64,000 nt of DNA from Porticoccaceae bacterium (GTDB taxonomy: Bacteria > Pseudomonadota > Gammaproteobacteria > Pseudomonadales > Porticoccaceae), in NCBI GenBank assembly GCA_018069525.1, contig JAGPUQ010000001.1, forward strand, positions 1 through 64,000, given 5' to 3'. Below the pieces are notes generated by a model. The model did no database searches and had not been told where the DNA came from. It was given only the letters and a program-made list of their open reading frames with translations. This document shows, in pieces, positions 47,359 through 55,644 of this stretch (positions are counted from its first letter, which is position 1; the number at the start of each line of letters is the position of its first letter). The translations under genes and the position numbers were made by a program.

Positions 47359-48405
47359 ATGATCGACTACCAAAACCTTATCGATGCTCTGGCCCAAGAC
47401 ACACTGCAAAAAAAGGGTTCTCTACAAGAGAAAACTCCCCTGCAACAGTGGGCGCAGCTATTACCCGAGCAAATAGCCCGAGGCCTAAGCCAGCAACGCT
47501 GGGGCGACCTGCCCCAATGGCAGCAGGTTCTGGCCGACCTGCCAGCGCTGACACCCTCTACGATTGATTTTCGCGACGGCCTTACCATCGGCGCGCCAGA
47601 AGATGCCAGCGACGCACAACGCCAGGCACTTAAAACCACGCTGATGGGTCTACATCCCTGGCGTAAAGGGCCCTACGACCTGTTCGGCCTTAATCTGGAC
47701 ACCGAGTGGCGCTCCGACTGGAAATGGGATCGGCTACTGCCCCATATCCGGCCCCTCGACAATCATCTGGTGCTCGATGTTGGTTGCGGCAACGGCTATC
47801 ACTGCTGGCGCATGTACGGTGCCGGTGCACGGCGGGTTATTGGTATCGATCCTTCACCGCGCTTTGTGCATCAGTTCTACGCCATAAAGAGCTATGCGCT
47901 GAAAAGCTATGCAGTAAAAAATAATGACCCCACAAACCAGGACCTGCCCGTCGACGTACTCCCCCTGGGCATTGAAGACGTTCCTCCCGACCTCGCCGCC
48001 TTTGACACCGTGTTCTCCATGGGCGTGCTCTACCATCGCCGGTCGCCACTGGATCACCTGCGAGAACTCAAAGCCTGCCTCAAACCCGGTGGGCAACTGG
48101 TGCTGGAAACGCTGATCACCGAAGGCGAGCTTGGCCATACCCTGGTGCCGGAGGGCCGCTACGCAAAAATGCGCAATGTGTGGTTTCTTCCCAGCGCACC
48201 AACACTGGTGTCGTGGCTGCGTAAAACGGGCTTTAAGAATGTCCGGGTCGCAGATACTGCTGTCACTACTGTTGAGGAACAACGCGCCACCGAGTGGATG
48301 AATTTTGAGTCGCTGGCGGATTTTCTCGACCCGAACGACTCCAGTCGTACTCTTGAAGGCCATCCAGCACCGCAGCGGGCCATTATCCTTGCTGATAACT
48401 ATTAG
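47359..48405 (+). CDS. cmoB: tRNA U34 carboxymethyltransferase
   Basis: 348 aa, uses carboxy-SAM from CmoA on hydroxyuridine 34. Marks: RKGPYDLFGLNLDTEWRSDWKW, VLDVGCGNGYHCWRM, FSMGVLYHRRSPLDHL. Two insertions relative to the family come from DNA microrepeats: LQKKGSLQEKTPLQ near residues 13-30 and YAIKSYALKSYAVK near 175-190. Confidence 0.95.
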   Translation: MIDYQNLIDALAQDTLQKKGSLQEKTPLQQWAQLLPEQIARGLSQQRWGDLPQWQQVLADLPALTPSTIDFRDGLTIGAPEDASDAQRQALKTTLMGLHPWRKGPYDLFGLNLDTEWRSDWKWDRLLPHIRPLDNHLVLDVGCGNGYHCWRMYGAGARRVIGIDPSPRFVHQFYAIKSYALKSYAVKNNDPTNQDLPVDVLPLGIEDVPPDLAAFDTVFSMGVLYHRRSPLDHLRELKACLKPGGQLVLETLITEGELGHTLVPEGRYAKMRNVWFLPSAPTLVSWLRKTGFKNVRVADTAVTTVEEQRATEWMNFESLADFLDPNDSSRTLEGHPAPQRAIILADNY

Positions 48406-48524
48406 ACCGCTACTAGATAACTGCGATATAAGCCATCTTGATCCCAGACCGCACAATCGGTATTGTTGCGCGTTGTTAATAATTACTATCCATAATAGCT
48501 ACCAATAATTACCAGGGGGAACCA

Positions 48525-50081
48525 ATGTCCGAAGGCGTATTTTTTGCTGATCGTTTTGCAGAACTTCAACAAACCCAAGGCAACGATGTAGCCATCGTTT
48601 TTGAGGATCGCAACATCACCTTCGGTGATCTCATCTCCCGCAGCTGGCAAGTCGGTAACGGCCTACTGGAGATGGGTATCCCACGCCAGGAGCGCATCGC
48701 TCACCTGGGTAAAAACTCCCCCGAATTCTTTGAGCTTTTTATTGCCGGATGCGCCTCCGCCCATGCACTGGCGGGTATTAACTGGCGTTTGGCTGGCCCG
48801 GAAGTCGAACAAATTCTCAATTACACCGAAAACTCCGTGTTGTTCGTCGATAGAGAGTTTTACCCAACCATTGAAGCCATTGAAGGCAATCTTACCCACA
48901 TTAAACACATCATCGCGCTAGACGGCGGACACGAGCGCTGGCTGGATTATGCACAATGGCGCGACGCGCAGGCCGACACCCGTCCCGATGTCACCATCAA
49001 CGGCGACGACGACATTCTGCATCTTTATACAAGCGGCACGACCGGCTTACCGAAAGGCGTACAGCTAACCAATCAGGGTTACCTGGATGTGTTCAATGCC
49101 TTCACCAGTGATGGTATTTTCGATATTGATCAGAGCTCCGTATTTATTAACGTAATGCCTTTGTTCCATGTCGGCGGCGTCAATCCCACCGTTATGCCCT
49201 TGCTAGGCGGCGCAAAAGTTAATCTATTAACAGATTTTGAGCCGACCCGGGTTCTCGATACCCTCGCCAACGAGGGTATTACCAACGCTTTGTTTGTTCC
49301 CGCCATGATTCAGATGCTGCTGCAGGAACCCAACGTGCGTAACCGGGATTACAGCAAGCTCGAATACATCTACTACGGCGCCTCCCCTATTTCCGAATCC
49401 GTACTCACCGAAGCCCTGGAAGTGTTTGGCTGCAAATTTATTCAACTCTACGGCGCGACTGAAAACTACGGCCTGGCGACTAAACTGCCTCCCGAAGTTC
49501 ACGTGCCCGGAAGCGAAAAATTACGTTCCTGTGGTCGTGCCGTTAAAGGGCTCACCATCAAAATCGTTGATGGCGATGGCAACGAAGTCCCCACCGGAGA
49601 AGTCGGTGAAATCATGATCCAGTGTGACTGGCTACTGAAGTCCTACTGGAAAAAACCCGAAGAAAGCGCCGAAGTTACTGCCGGCGGTTGGTATCACAGC
49701 GGCGATGCCGCCAGCGTCGACGAAGAAGGCTTCGTCTACATCAAAGACCGCGTTAAAGACATGATCATCACCGGTGGCGAAAACGTCTTCCCTGCCGAGG
49801 TAGAGAACGCCCTTCACAGCCACCCAGACATTACCGATGTTGCCGTCATCGGCGTACCCGACGACAAATGGGGTGAAGCCATCGTCGCCGCCGTTGTTCT
49901 TGGCCCCGGCGTAGAACTCAGCGAAACCGAGGTCATTGACTACGCCCGCACCCAGGTCGCCGGCTTTAAGGTTCCCAAGGCCATCAACTTTATCGACGCC
50001 TTGCCGCGCAACCCCTCCGGTAAAATTCTGCGTCGGGAACTCCGCGCCCCCTACTGGGAAGGTAAAACCCGGGGCGTTTAG
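48525..50081 (+). CDS. AMP-dependent acyl-CoA synthetase
   Basis: 518 aa. Adenylate-forming enzyme with LYTSGTTGLPKGVQLTN, QLYGATE, YHSGDAASVDEEG, IKDRVKDMIITGGENVFPAE and PRNPSGKILRREL. Fatty-acid or aryl-acid CoA ligase; substrate unknown. AGGGGGAACC precedes the ATG. Distinct from the ligase at 23811. Confidence 0.9.
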   Translation: MSEGVFFADRFAELQQTQGNDVAIVFEDRNITFGDLISRSWQVGNGLLEMGIPRQERIAHLGKNSPEFFELFIAGCASAHALAGINWRLAGPEVEQILNYTENSVLFVDREFYPTIEAIEGNLTHIKHIIALDGGHERWLDYAQWRDAQADTRPDVTINGDDDILHLYTSGTTGLPKGVQLTNQGYLDVFNAFTSDGIFDIDQSSVFINVMPLFHVGGVNPTVMPLLGGAKVNLLTDFEPTRVLDTLANEGITNALFVPAMIQMLLQEPNVRNRDYSKLEYIYYGASPISESVLTEALEVFGCKFIQLYGATENYGLATKLPPEVHVPGSEKLRSCGRAVKGLTIKIVDGDGNEVPTGEVGEIMIQCDWLLKSYWKKPEESAEVTAGGWYHSGDAASVDEEGFVYIKDRVKDMIITGGENVFPAEVENALHSHPDITDVAVIGVPDDKWGEAIVAAVVLGPGVELSETEVIDYARTQVAGFKVPKAINFIDALPRNPSGKILRRELRAPYWEGKTRGV

Positions 50082-50111
50082 ACCTTAATGCCCATCTTCT
50101 CGATATCTATC

Positions 50112-50140
50112 TTGACCATTGAGAGGCGCTTCCCTATAGT
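50112..50140 (+). promoter_or_regulatory. sigma-70 promoter of tRNA-Arg
   Basis: TTGACC, 17 bases, TATAGT, 12 bases before the tRNA. Confidence 0.75.
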
Positions 50141-50152
50141 ACCGGCCCTTAC

Positions 50153-50229
50153 GCACTCGTAGCTCAGCTGGATAGAGTACCCGGCTACGAACCGGGCGGT
50201 CGGTGGTTCGAATCCACCCGAGTGCACCA
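50153..50229 (+). tRNA. tRNA-Arg (ACG)
   Basis: 77 bases with encoded CCA. The acceptor stem is GCACTCG/CGAGTGC and the anticodon loop CTACGAA gives ACG (read as ICG). Its 3' end is repeated 168 bases downstream. Confidence 0.96.
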
Positions 50230-50233
50230 TATT

Positions 50234-50262
50234 AAAAACCCGGCCTTGTGCCGGGTTTTTTT
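50234..50262 (+). terminator. intrinsic terminator after tRNA-Arg
   Basis: AAAAACCCGG, loop CCTTGTG, CCGGGTTTTTTT: a stable stem with a T-run directly after the tRNA. Confidence 0.9.
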
Positions 50263-50719
50263 ATGGTCACGAGTGGAGGTGAGAACCACCCGGTTCGACA
50301 AATTGCGCCAGCAATTTGGACCGAGGAGCACCGCGACGACGCCCGGAGGGTCAAAGCGGCAACAAGCCGCTTTGAGTCAATCCACCCGAGTGCGCCATAT
50401 CTTTTTGCTATCAAGAAAAACCCGACCTTGTGTCGGAAAACCTTGAGAAGCGCATCCCATCTAAACCGCCCTAAAAGCCAAGATCAGCAGACCCCTTTCC
50501 CTGTATCTTGGGAACGTATACTGTAACTCTTTGATTTTTAAGGAGGCCGGGTTATGATCAGTGGCGTGGAAACATGAAGATAATTGGAGAGAATCCATTG
50601 TTTCTTCTCTATGGAGCATTAAATATTGATGGAGACTCATTGTTTTTAAAGAAGTACTCTTTGTGCTTGATCGTAATTACTATAATTTTCAAGCAAAAGT
50701 GATATGAAGCGTAAGGCTA
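50263..50719. other. left boundary of the cassette region: hairpins and partial tRNA copy
   Basis: No firm gene. It holds two perfect hairpins (50300-50317 and 50351-50375), the repeated tRNA-Arg 3' end, a decayed copy of the terminator sequence (about 50418-50440), and AAGGAGG before a 7-codon ORF at about 50554. A 42-aa ORF at 50574-50702 (hydrophobic end) is possible but unsupported. The end, GCGTAAGGC at 50709-50717, differs by one base from the attC end GCGTTAGGC. Confidence 0.55.
50379..50400 (+). repeat. direct repeat of the tRNA-Arg 3' end (att-like)
   Basis: AATCCACCCGAGTGC, one changed base, CCATAT matches 50211-50232 in 21 of 22 positions. Direct repeats of a tRNA 3' end are typical of attachment sites left by integrating elements. 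The 168-base interval contains no element now. Confidence 0.75.
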
Positions 50720-51115
50720 TTGAATAAACTGTTAGAGCTACAAAAAATCATGCACATAACCGAAGGATTGGAAAATTTCATAAATAACGCGTTACTTAAA
50801 AGTAAACGTGATCGTATTCTAGGCTTTCTTGTAAATGAGAAAAATCACAAGAAATTTTATAGCACTCTAGATCATGACTTTGAAAAATGCATTGATACAA
50901 AAAAAATCATTAAAAAACTCACTGAAAACGAACTAAATCAGGTTGGTAATCTGTACTGTTCAAATGGTGTAACAAACAACACAGAAACACCAATGGTTAA
51001 TTTATACGGTAAAGCACCATGGGAAGGTGGCTGGCTGTTAATAAATAAAACAGGAACTTTAGGAATTTACCGTCCAGAAGGTAGAATAGATGATGAAATC
51101 CATATTAAGCTCTAA
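50720..51115 (+). CDS. integron cassette ORF 1, unknown protein
   Basis: 131 aa, AT-rich and Lys/Asn-rich, no signal or membrane segment. Features: an early helix rich in Lys, CSNGVTNNTET, then WEGGWLLINKTGTLGIYRPEG near the end, which looks like a beta hairpin. The start is TTG at 50720, or ATG at 50750 (121 aa). The stop TAA lies inside the left end of the attC site, as in true cassettes. Not recognised as any family. Confidence 0.65.
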   Translation: MNKLLELQKIMHITEGLENFINNALLKSKRDRILGFLVNEKNHKKFYSTLDHDFEKCIDTKKIIKKLTENELNQVGNLYCSNGVTNNTETPMVNLYGKAPWEGGWLLINKTGTLGIYRPEGRIDDEIHIKL

Positions 51116-51188
51116 CAAGAAAATCAACCCCATTCGCTCTCGCTCATTCGGACGCCGGAAAGCGGCGCCGGTTATTTAAACGTTAGGC
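51110..51188 (+). repeat. attC recombination site 1
   Basis: 79 bases from CTCTAAC to GTTAGGC. The outer arms pair (CTAAC with GTTAG), and inner AAATCAACC pairs with GGTTATTT leaving one unpaired C, the extrahelical base typical of attC. A GC-rich hairpin (CGCCG...CGGCG) lies in the centre. Confidence 0.85.
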
Positions 51189-51209
51189 GTCAGCGACGAG
51201 AGACTAGAT

Positions 51210-51617
51210 ATGAAGATAAAAAATAAATCAGCAACTGCAATATCTCTACTAATAATTGCGGCACCAGCATTTAGCGAAGTCACATGGTCAGAAATAAACA
51301 CAGCATCTTTTATTCAAGGCTGTATTTCAGGTGTGGTTGATCCGGCAAGAAGAGATTACTTTGCCAGGGCGAAGCAAGTGGGCAACCCATACCCCAAACC
51401 TTTCCCAGAAGAAGAATTGCGAAAATCGGTTGAACCAATGTGCTCCTGTGTAACCGAAAAATTAATTGTTAATGGTGTTCCATCTGATGCTGCTATAAAT
51501 CAATCGCCTGAAGCTAAAAGCATCACTGAGAGAGCCATATCAAGTGGTGAGTGTAAGCTCGGGGGTGCATTGGGGGCAGTTCTTTCCAAGCAAATACGAC
51601 AAAGTGATCAGCGGTAA
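51210..51617 (+). CDS. integron cassette ORF 2, secreted protein
   Basis: 135 aa with a clear Sec signal peptide (KSATAISLLIIAAPAFSE, cut near residue 22). The mature part has four Cys: GCISGV, CSCVTEKL and GECKLGG, so disulfides are likely. It starts 22 bases after the end of attC 1 and stops shortly before attC 2. The pattern of Cys and helical segments is common in small periplasmic proteins; no family is named with confidence. Confidence 0.75.
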   Translation: MKIKNKSATAISLLIIAAPAFSEVTWSEINTASFIQGCISGVVDPARRDYFARAKQVGNPYPKPFPEEELRKSVEPMCSCVTEKLIVNGVPSDAAINQSPEAKSITERAISSGECKLGGALGAVLSKQIRQSDQR

Positions 51618-51639
51618 ATAATGGTTAAAATATTCAGCC

Positions 51640-51703
51640 GCCTAACAATTCGCTCGTGTGGGACGCTTGCTTTTCTGCGTGCCCCGTAGCTAAAACGTTA
51701 GGC
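51640..51703 (+). repeat. attC recombination site 2
   Basis: 64 bases with perfect outer arms GCCTAAC and GTTAGGC. Inner GGGACGC pairs with GCGTGCCC, leaving one unpaired G. This is the most canonical site of the array. Confidence 0.92.
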
Positions 51704-51724
51704 AACAAGGAAGCCTGTGCACAA

Positions 51725-52027
51725 ATGAAGAAAGTATTTTATTTGGCTGCTCTCTTAGCAGGAATGGGTAGCTTTCTAGCAATCATGAGTGGTCACGGAG
51801 GAGACCCTCTTGGAGTATGGAATTTTCGTGGTCCAATGAATAAGGGGCAAATCTTTTACTATATTCTCACTGTTAGCGGCGTAATAATAATCTCTCCACT
51901 TATCGACTATTTACTTAAGCTAAAAAAACACTCCTCAAACACTAAGTGGGAACGTAAGTTTATCAAAGAAATTGAAGGTGGTAAGGCGCGACGTGTACCA
52001 CCAAAAAATAGTCAAAAACCGGAGTAA
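51725..52027 (+). CDS. integron cassette ORF 3, small two-pass membrane protein
   Basis: 100 aa from the ATG at 51725, 22 bases after attC 2; the frame is open upstream to 51656 but that part would cross the recombination site, so the downstream ATG is preferred. Two membrane segments (about 4-20 and 43-62) flank a loop with GGDPLGVWNFRGPMNKGQ; the C-terminal tail is basic. No family recognised. Confidence 0.7.
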   Translation: MKKVFYLAALLAGMGSFLAIMSGHGGDPLGVWNFRGPMNKGQIFYYILTVSGVIIISPLIDYLLKLKKHSSNTKWERKFIKEIEGGKARRVPPKNSQKPE

Positions 52028-52036
52028 ACTACAAAT

Positions 52037-52120
52037 GCCTAACAAAACCATCAAAAATCGCCCGCAAAAATCCGCGGGCTTGACGCTCATAAACTCGCGC
52101 CTTTTATGGCGGCGTTAAGA
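52037..52120 (+). repeat. attC recombination site 3
   Basis: 84 bases from GCCTAAC to GTTAAGA. Inner CCATCAAAA pairs with TTTTATGG with one unpaired C. A stem GCCCGC...GCGGGC lies inside. The right end departs from the consensus in its last bases. Confidence 0.82.
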
Positions 52121-52127
52121 GTCTTTT

Positions 52128-52571
52128 ATGAAAATCACGCTTATAGCAATAGCATCTTTCTTATTCGGCGCACTCGTCAGCTATCTATATGTCACGGATG
52201 AGAAAAACGAACTTATAGAAGATCTCGCTCTAGTGAATATTATTCAGGGATTCAGCACCAACCATTTCTTAACCAAAGGTAAGCACTCTACAATTCAAGT
52301 CACTAACAATATTAATATTTCACATAATTTAAGTTCTGTAATGGAAGTATATGGCAGCCTTTCATCACAAAAACAGAATGAAGCTAATGCTAGACTCTTT
52401 AATGGCCTCTATCTTCAATGGTTGCAGCAGCCACCAAAATATATAGAAGAGCTAACCGATACAGAATTAAGAGAATGGACTAAAAATGAATATAAGGAAC
52501 AAATGGAGTTCTTAAAACAGTTTCATATTCAATGTAAAAACAAAGTAGAGTTAAAATGCAAAAACTCCTAA
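52128..52571 (+). CDS. integron cassette ORF 4, membrane-anchored protein
   Basis: 147 aa. One N-terminal membrane anchor (about 3-22) is followed by a helical, polar domain (NIIQGFSTNHF, LYLQWLQQPP, ELTDTELREWTKNEYKEQ) and two Cys near the end. It begins 7 bases after attC 3 and its TAA lies inside attC 4. Unknown function. Confidence 0.75.
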   Translation: MKITLIAIASFLFGALVSYLYVTDEKNELIEDLALVNIIQGFSTNHFLTKGKHSTIQVTNNINISHNLSSVMEVYGSLSSQKQNEANARLFNGLYLQWLQQPPKYIEELTDTELREWTKNEYKEQMEFLKQFHIQCKNKVELKCKNS

Positions 52572-52623
52572 CCAGTCAAAGCAACCCGACTGCTGCGCAG
52601 CCGGTTGTTTGAGGCGTTACACA
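52566..52623 (+). repeat. attC recombination site 4
   Basis: 58 bases from TCCTAAC to GTTACAC. Inner TCAAAGCAACC pairs with GGTTGTTTGA, leaving one unpaired G; CTGCTGCGCAG forms the central hairpin. Confidence 0.85.
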
Positions 52624-52641
52624 AACCAACCGGAACATTAA

Positions 52642-52992
52642 TTGATCTACTACATAACCAAAATCGTAATAACTACAATGTTAATTGTAGCAATCTCTGA
52701 GATTGCCAAGCGCAGCTCATTCGCTGGCGCTCTACTGGCCTCTATACCTATAGTATCCGTGCTGGCTATGCTCTGGCTTTACATAGACACAAAAGACATA
52801 GCAATAATTAGCTCTCTTTCAACAAGCGTGTTTTGGCTTGTGTTACCTTCTTTGGTTTTGTTTATTACATTGCCATTGCTATTAAAGCAGGGCTTACATT
52901 TTTACTTCAGCATCAGCCTTTCTATTGGATTCACAGTGGTGGCATATTGGCTCATGATTGTTACTTTGAATCGTTATGGGGTTAAATTATAA
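52642..52992 (+). CDS. integron cassette ORF 5, DUF3147 family membrane protein
   Basis: 116 aa with four membrane segments. ISEIAKRSSFAGALLASIPIVS and STSVFWLVLPSL are marks of DUF3147, a small membrane family often reported from integron cassettes and mobile DNA. The start is TTG at 52642, 19 bases after attC 4. A lone left half-site of an attC follows the stop. Function unknown. Confidence 0.82.
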   Translation: MIYYITKIVITTMLIVAISEIAKRSSFAGALLASIPIVSVLAMLWLYIDTKDIAIISSLSTSVFWLVLPSLVLFITLPLLLKQGLHFYFSISLSIGFTVVAYWLMIVTLNRYGVKL

Positions 52993-52997
52993 ATTCC

Positions 52998-53113
52998 GTA
53001 TAACAAGTGGCTATGGGATCAAGCCTTACAATCAAAAACAAAGCAGAACAGAATAAAGACAAAATCAACGTCACGCTCCATATTCCAAAACCCAAAACCC
53101 AAACCACCCAAAT
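52998..53113 (+). other. half attC site and right boundary of the array
   Basis: GTATAACAAG just after the DUF3147 stop resembles a left attC end, but no matching right end follows before cbpM. The remaining bases are A-rich with a CCCAAAA repeat. The array appears truncated here. Confidence 0.5.
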
Positions 53114-53443
53114 CTAAAACCCCTCAGTCTGCGACATAATCTTAAGCCGACCACGCAGCTCTTCGATCTCGTTTAACAGGTCAAGCGCAAAAGCTACGCC
53201 TGCGGGGTTGAGTTCCAAATCTCTTTGCAAACGTAAGGCCCGAGCAACGCGCGGGACAGCAGTGCCGCTAAAGCGCCAGGGTAGAACGTCCCTCGCCATC
53301 GGTTCGACGATGCCTTCATCGACCAGGGCTAAAATAGCGGTTTCTTCAACCTTGCAGGCGTGGCACATCTCAGTCAAAGTGACTTCCACGTACTCGTCTA
53401 AAATTACCCCGGTGACGCTAACACTGACTCGTTTTGTATTCAT
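53114..53443 (-). CDS. cbpM: chaperone modulatory protein CbpM
   Basis: 109 aa. MerR-like helical protein that binds the J-domain of CbpA and inhibits it. The pattern EYVEVTLTEMCHACKVEETAI and RVARALRLQRDLELNPAGVAFALDLLNEIEELR fits CbpM. It follows cbpA by 3 bases, the usual pair. Confidence 0.9.
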   Translation of the reverse strand: MNTKRVSVSVTGVILDEYVEVTLTEMCHACKVEETAILALVDEGIVEPMARDVLPWRFSGTAVPRVARALRLQRDLELNPAGVAFALDLLNEIEELRGRLKIMSQTEGF

Positions 53444-53446
53444 CTT

Positions 53447-54400
53447 CTACACTCCCATGCTGGCTCTGGGGTTGAACTCCATCTGCTTTTCCATTTCCTG
53501 GTAAAGCGCCCGTGCCGATTCGGTGTCTGCTGGTGGCAACACAATACTTAAGGTCACGAATAAATCGCCGGCGGAAGTACCGGGAATACCCCGACCTTTT
53601 GCCCGAAGCTTTCCTCCTGACTTCGAATTTTTAGGTATATTCAGGTTAATTGCGCCGCTGGGGGTTGGCACCTTGAGCTTGGCACCCAGCGCCGCCTCCC
53701 AGGGAGCAAGCGGCAAATCGAGATAAACATCTCGACCATCGACACGATAGAGCTCGTGCGCCTGAAACGCTATCTGTAGATAAAGGTCGCCACTCGGCGC
53801 TCCGCCGTGACCGGGCAGACCTTGCCCGGTAAGCCGAATGTTTTGGCCCTCGTATATGCCCTGAGGAATTTTGACACTGAGCTTGCGTTCCCGCGTTATC
53901 ACGCGGCCATCAGCGTCGAGTTCTGGCGTACGCAAAGCAAATTCGTGAGTCGCGCCGTTATAGGCGTCTTCCACAGTAATTAAGATGCGTGCATGATGAT
54001 CTTCGCCCCGCGCCTGGAAACCCGAAGCGCCCTGGCTAAAACCACCAGCAGCACTGCCGGCGCCACCAAAACCAAAGATCGATTCAAAAAAATCGCTATG
54101 GCCAGCTGCCGACGGGCCAAAGCCGCCGCTAAATTCAAACCCGGCATCCCAGTCTGGTGGTGGGCGAAAGTCCTGCCCCTGCTGCCACTGATTGCCGAGT
54201 TGATCGTAAGCGGCGCGCTTCTCAGTATCTTTTAATACCTCGTAGGCTTCTCCCAGCTCTTTAAAAGCCTGCTCAGCGTCGGCTTCCTTGCTGACGTCGG
54301 GGTGATACTTGCGCGCCAGTTTTCGATAGGCCGATTTGATTTCCGCCTGAGTGGCTTCTCGGGCCACGCCCAAAATTTTATAGTAATCCCGATATTCCAT
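53447..54400 (-). CDS. cbpA: curved DNA-binding protein CbpA (DnaJ family)
   Basis: 317 aa from MEYRDYYKI; an upstream Met six codons away lacks similarity. J-domain (about 1-70) with the HPD motif in KYHPDVSKE, a Gly/Phe-rich linker, then two DnaJ C-terminal domains without the zinc finger. Co-chaperone and nucleoid protein. Co-transcribed with cbpM. Confidence 0.94.
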   Translation of the reverse strand: MEYRDYYKILGVAREATQAEIKSAYRKLARKYHPDVSKEADAEQAFKELGEAYEVLKDTEKRAAYDQLGNQWQQGQDFRPPPDWDAGFEFSGGFGPSAAGHSDFFESIFGFGGAGSAAGGFSQGASGFQARGEDHHARILITVEDAYNGATHEFALRTPELDADGRVITRERKLSVKIPQGIYEGQNIRLTGQGLPGHGGAPSGDLYLQIAFQAHELYRVDGRDVYLDLPLAPWEAALGAKLKVPTPSGAINLNIPKNSKSGGKLRAKGRGIPGTSAGDLFVTLSIVLPPADTESARALYQEMEKQMEFNPRASMGV

Positions 54401-54502
54401 CGTGCGGTTAAACCTCACTCCCAGTGACGCTGACGGCCTGGAAAGGGGTCAGTGTTTAACTCGTTCCTGATCGGCTACAAGCGCTTAACTATATGCGCCC
54501 GA

Positions 54503-54766
54503 CTATAGCCGTTTGGCAATCGTCTTGAAACCATTGCGAATCTCTTGCCCCAGCACTTTTGCCGCTGCGCCAATATCATGCGCGGCTTCCGCCGTTGCAC
54601 TGCCTAGCTCCCTGGCCTTACCCTCAAGTTTCTCTACCTTGGTTTCGAGCTTTTGCCACTCATCGCTGGCCTCCAGTTTGGCCAGATGCAGCTTCACTCG
54701 CAGCTCGTCGCGCTCTTGCTTTATGTCATTAACCAAAGCATTAATACGACTTTTGATGTCACCCAT
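54503..54766 (-). CDS. small coiled-coil hypothetical protein
   Basis: 87 aa from the ATG at 54766, preceded by GGAGT. Almost entirely helical with heptads (KSRINALVNDIKQERDEL, EKLEGKARELGSATAEAAHD). No signal peptide. It resembles small apolipoprotein-like or phasin-like helical proteins. Function unknown. Confidence 0.7.
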   Translation of the reverse strand: MGDIKSRINALVNDIKQERDELRVKLHLAKLEASDEWQKLETKVEKLEGKARELGSATAEAAHDIGAAAKVLGQEIRNGFKTIAKRL

Positions 54767-54855
54767 GTTGTACTCCTGTCTAGTCTGTCGGAAAGATCTA
54801 CTATCCCCGCCCCTATCTTTATTTGCGTTGTGATAAATCAACTCCAGAGTAAAAC

Positions 54856-55644
54856 CTAAGCTAAGTGCGCCGCCAGCTTAGGCCAGGCCTCTCGGCCTTT
54901 CGCGCTCAACTGCTCCAACATTGCTTCAGATAAATCTGCTAACACACCCACTTGATAGGATTCTCTCTCCCGGCACCGGGCATACCAGTCAAGCACTCGG
55001 GGAAAGTTTGCTTCGTACATCGCCGTCCAGTTAAATTGATGCAAGGTTTGAAAGTAAGGCGCGACACTAATGTCGGCAAGACTGAAATTATCGCTCACTA
55101 ACCACTGATGCTCGCCTAGCGCAGCCTCCATATCGACAATAGTTTTGTAATAGGTAGCGACGGCGTCGGCTACATCGGGGGCGTCGAGGCCGTATTTCAA
55201 TAGCCGCTTCTGGCGTTCGCGTCGAGGTTTTTCAACTACTTTGTCGAGCAGCAGGTTCTGCTCTTCCTCGCTCATTAGCAGCAGTTTGTCGCGCATAATC
55301 AGCGGCCACTGTATCGCCCCGCACGAGGGATGCAATTTAACATCGACGTGTTTCATCCAGAAGCGCATTGCAGATCGCTGCAAAGGATCTTCCGGACTCA
55401 GCGACACTTGCGGGTAAGCGTCGTCAAGATATTCACAAATAATGGACGACTCGATAACCGGCCTGCCCTTGTCCACCAGGGTGGGAACGACGCCCAGGGG
55501 ATTGAGCTTAAGGTACTCGGGTGACAGGTTTTCCTTATCCGGCAAACTGACATGGTGCTTAGCCCACTCGAGGTTTTTTTCGGCAAGGACGATGCGTACC
55601 TTTTGGGCACAGGGCGACATGGGGTGGGTGTAGAGTTCCAGCAT
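54856..55644 (-). CDS. glutathione S-transferase family protein
   Basis: 262 aa, longer than most. The N-terminal thioredoxin fold has THPMSPCAQKVRIVLAEKNL (Ser10 or Cys12 as active site), NPLGVVPTLVD and the glutathione-binding ESSIICEYLDD. The C-terminal helical domain has SLADISVAPYF. Likely cytoplasmic detoxification; substrate unknown. Confidence 0.9.
   Translation of the reverse strand: MLELYTHPMSPCAQKVRIVLAEKNLEWAKHHVSLPDKENLSPEYLKLNPLGVVPTLVDKGRPVIESSIICEYLDDAYPQVSLSPEDPLQRSAMRFWMKHVDVKLHPSCGAIQWPLIMRDKLLLMSEEEQNLLLDKVVEKPRRERQKRLLKYGLDAPDVADAVATYYKTIVDMEAALGEHQWLVSDNFSLADISVAPYFQTLHQFNWTAMYEANFPRVLDWYARCRERESYQVGVLADLSEAMLEQLSAKGREAWPKLAAHLA

Noticed and set aside
50574-50702. 42-aa ORF before the first cassette
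   Set aside because: Short, no homology seen and no good ribosome site directly before it; noted in the boundary entry only.
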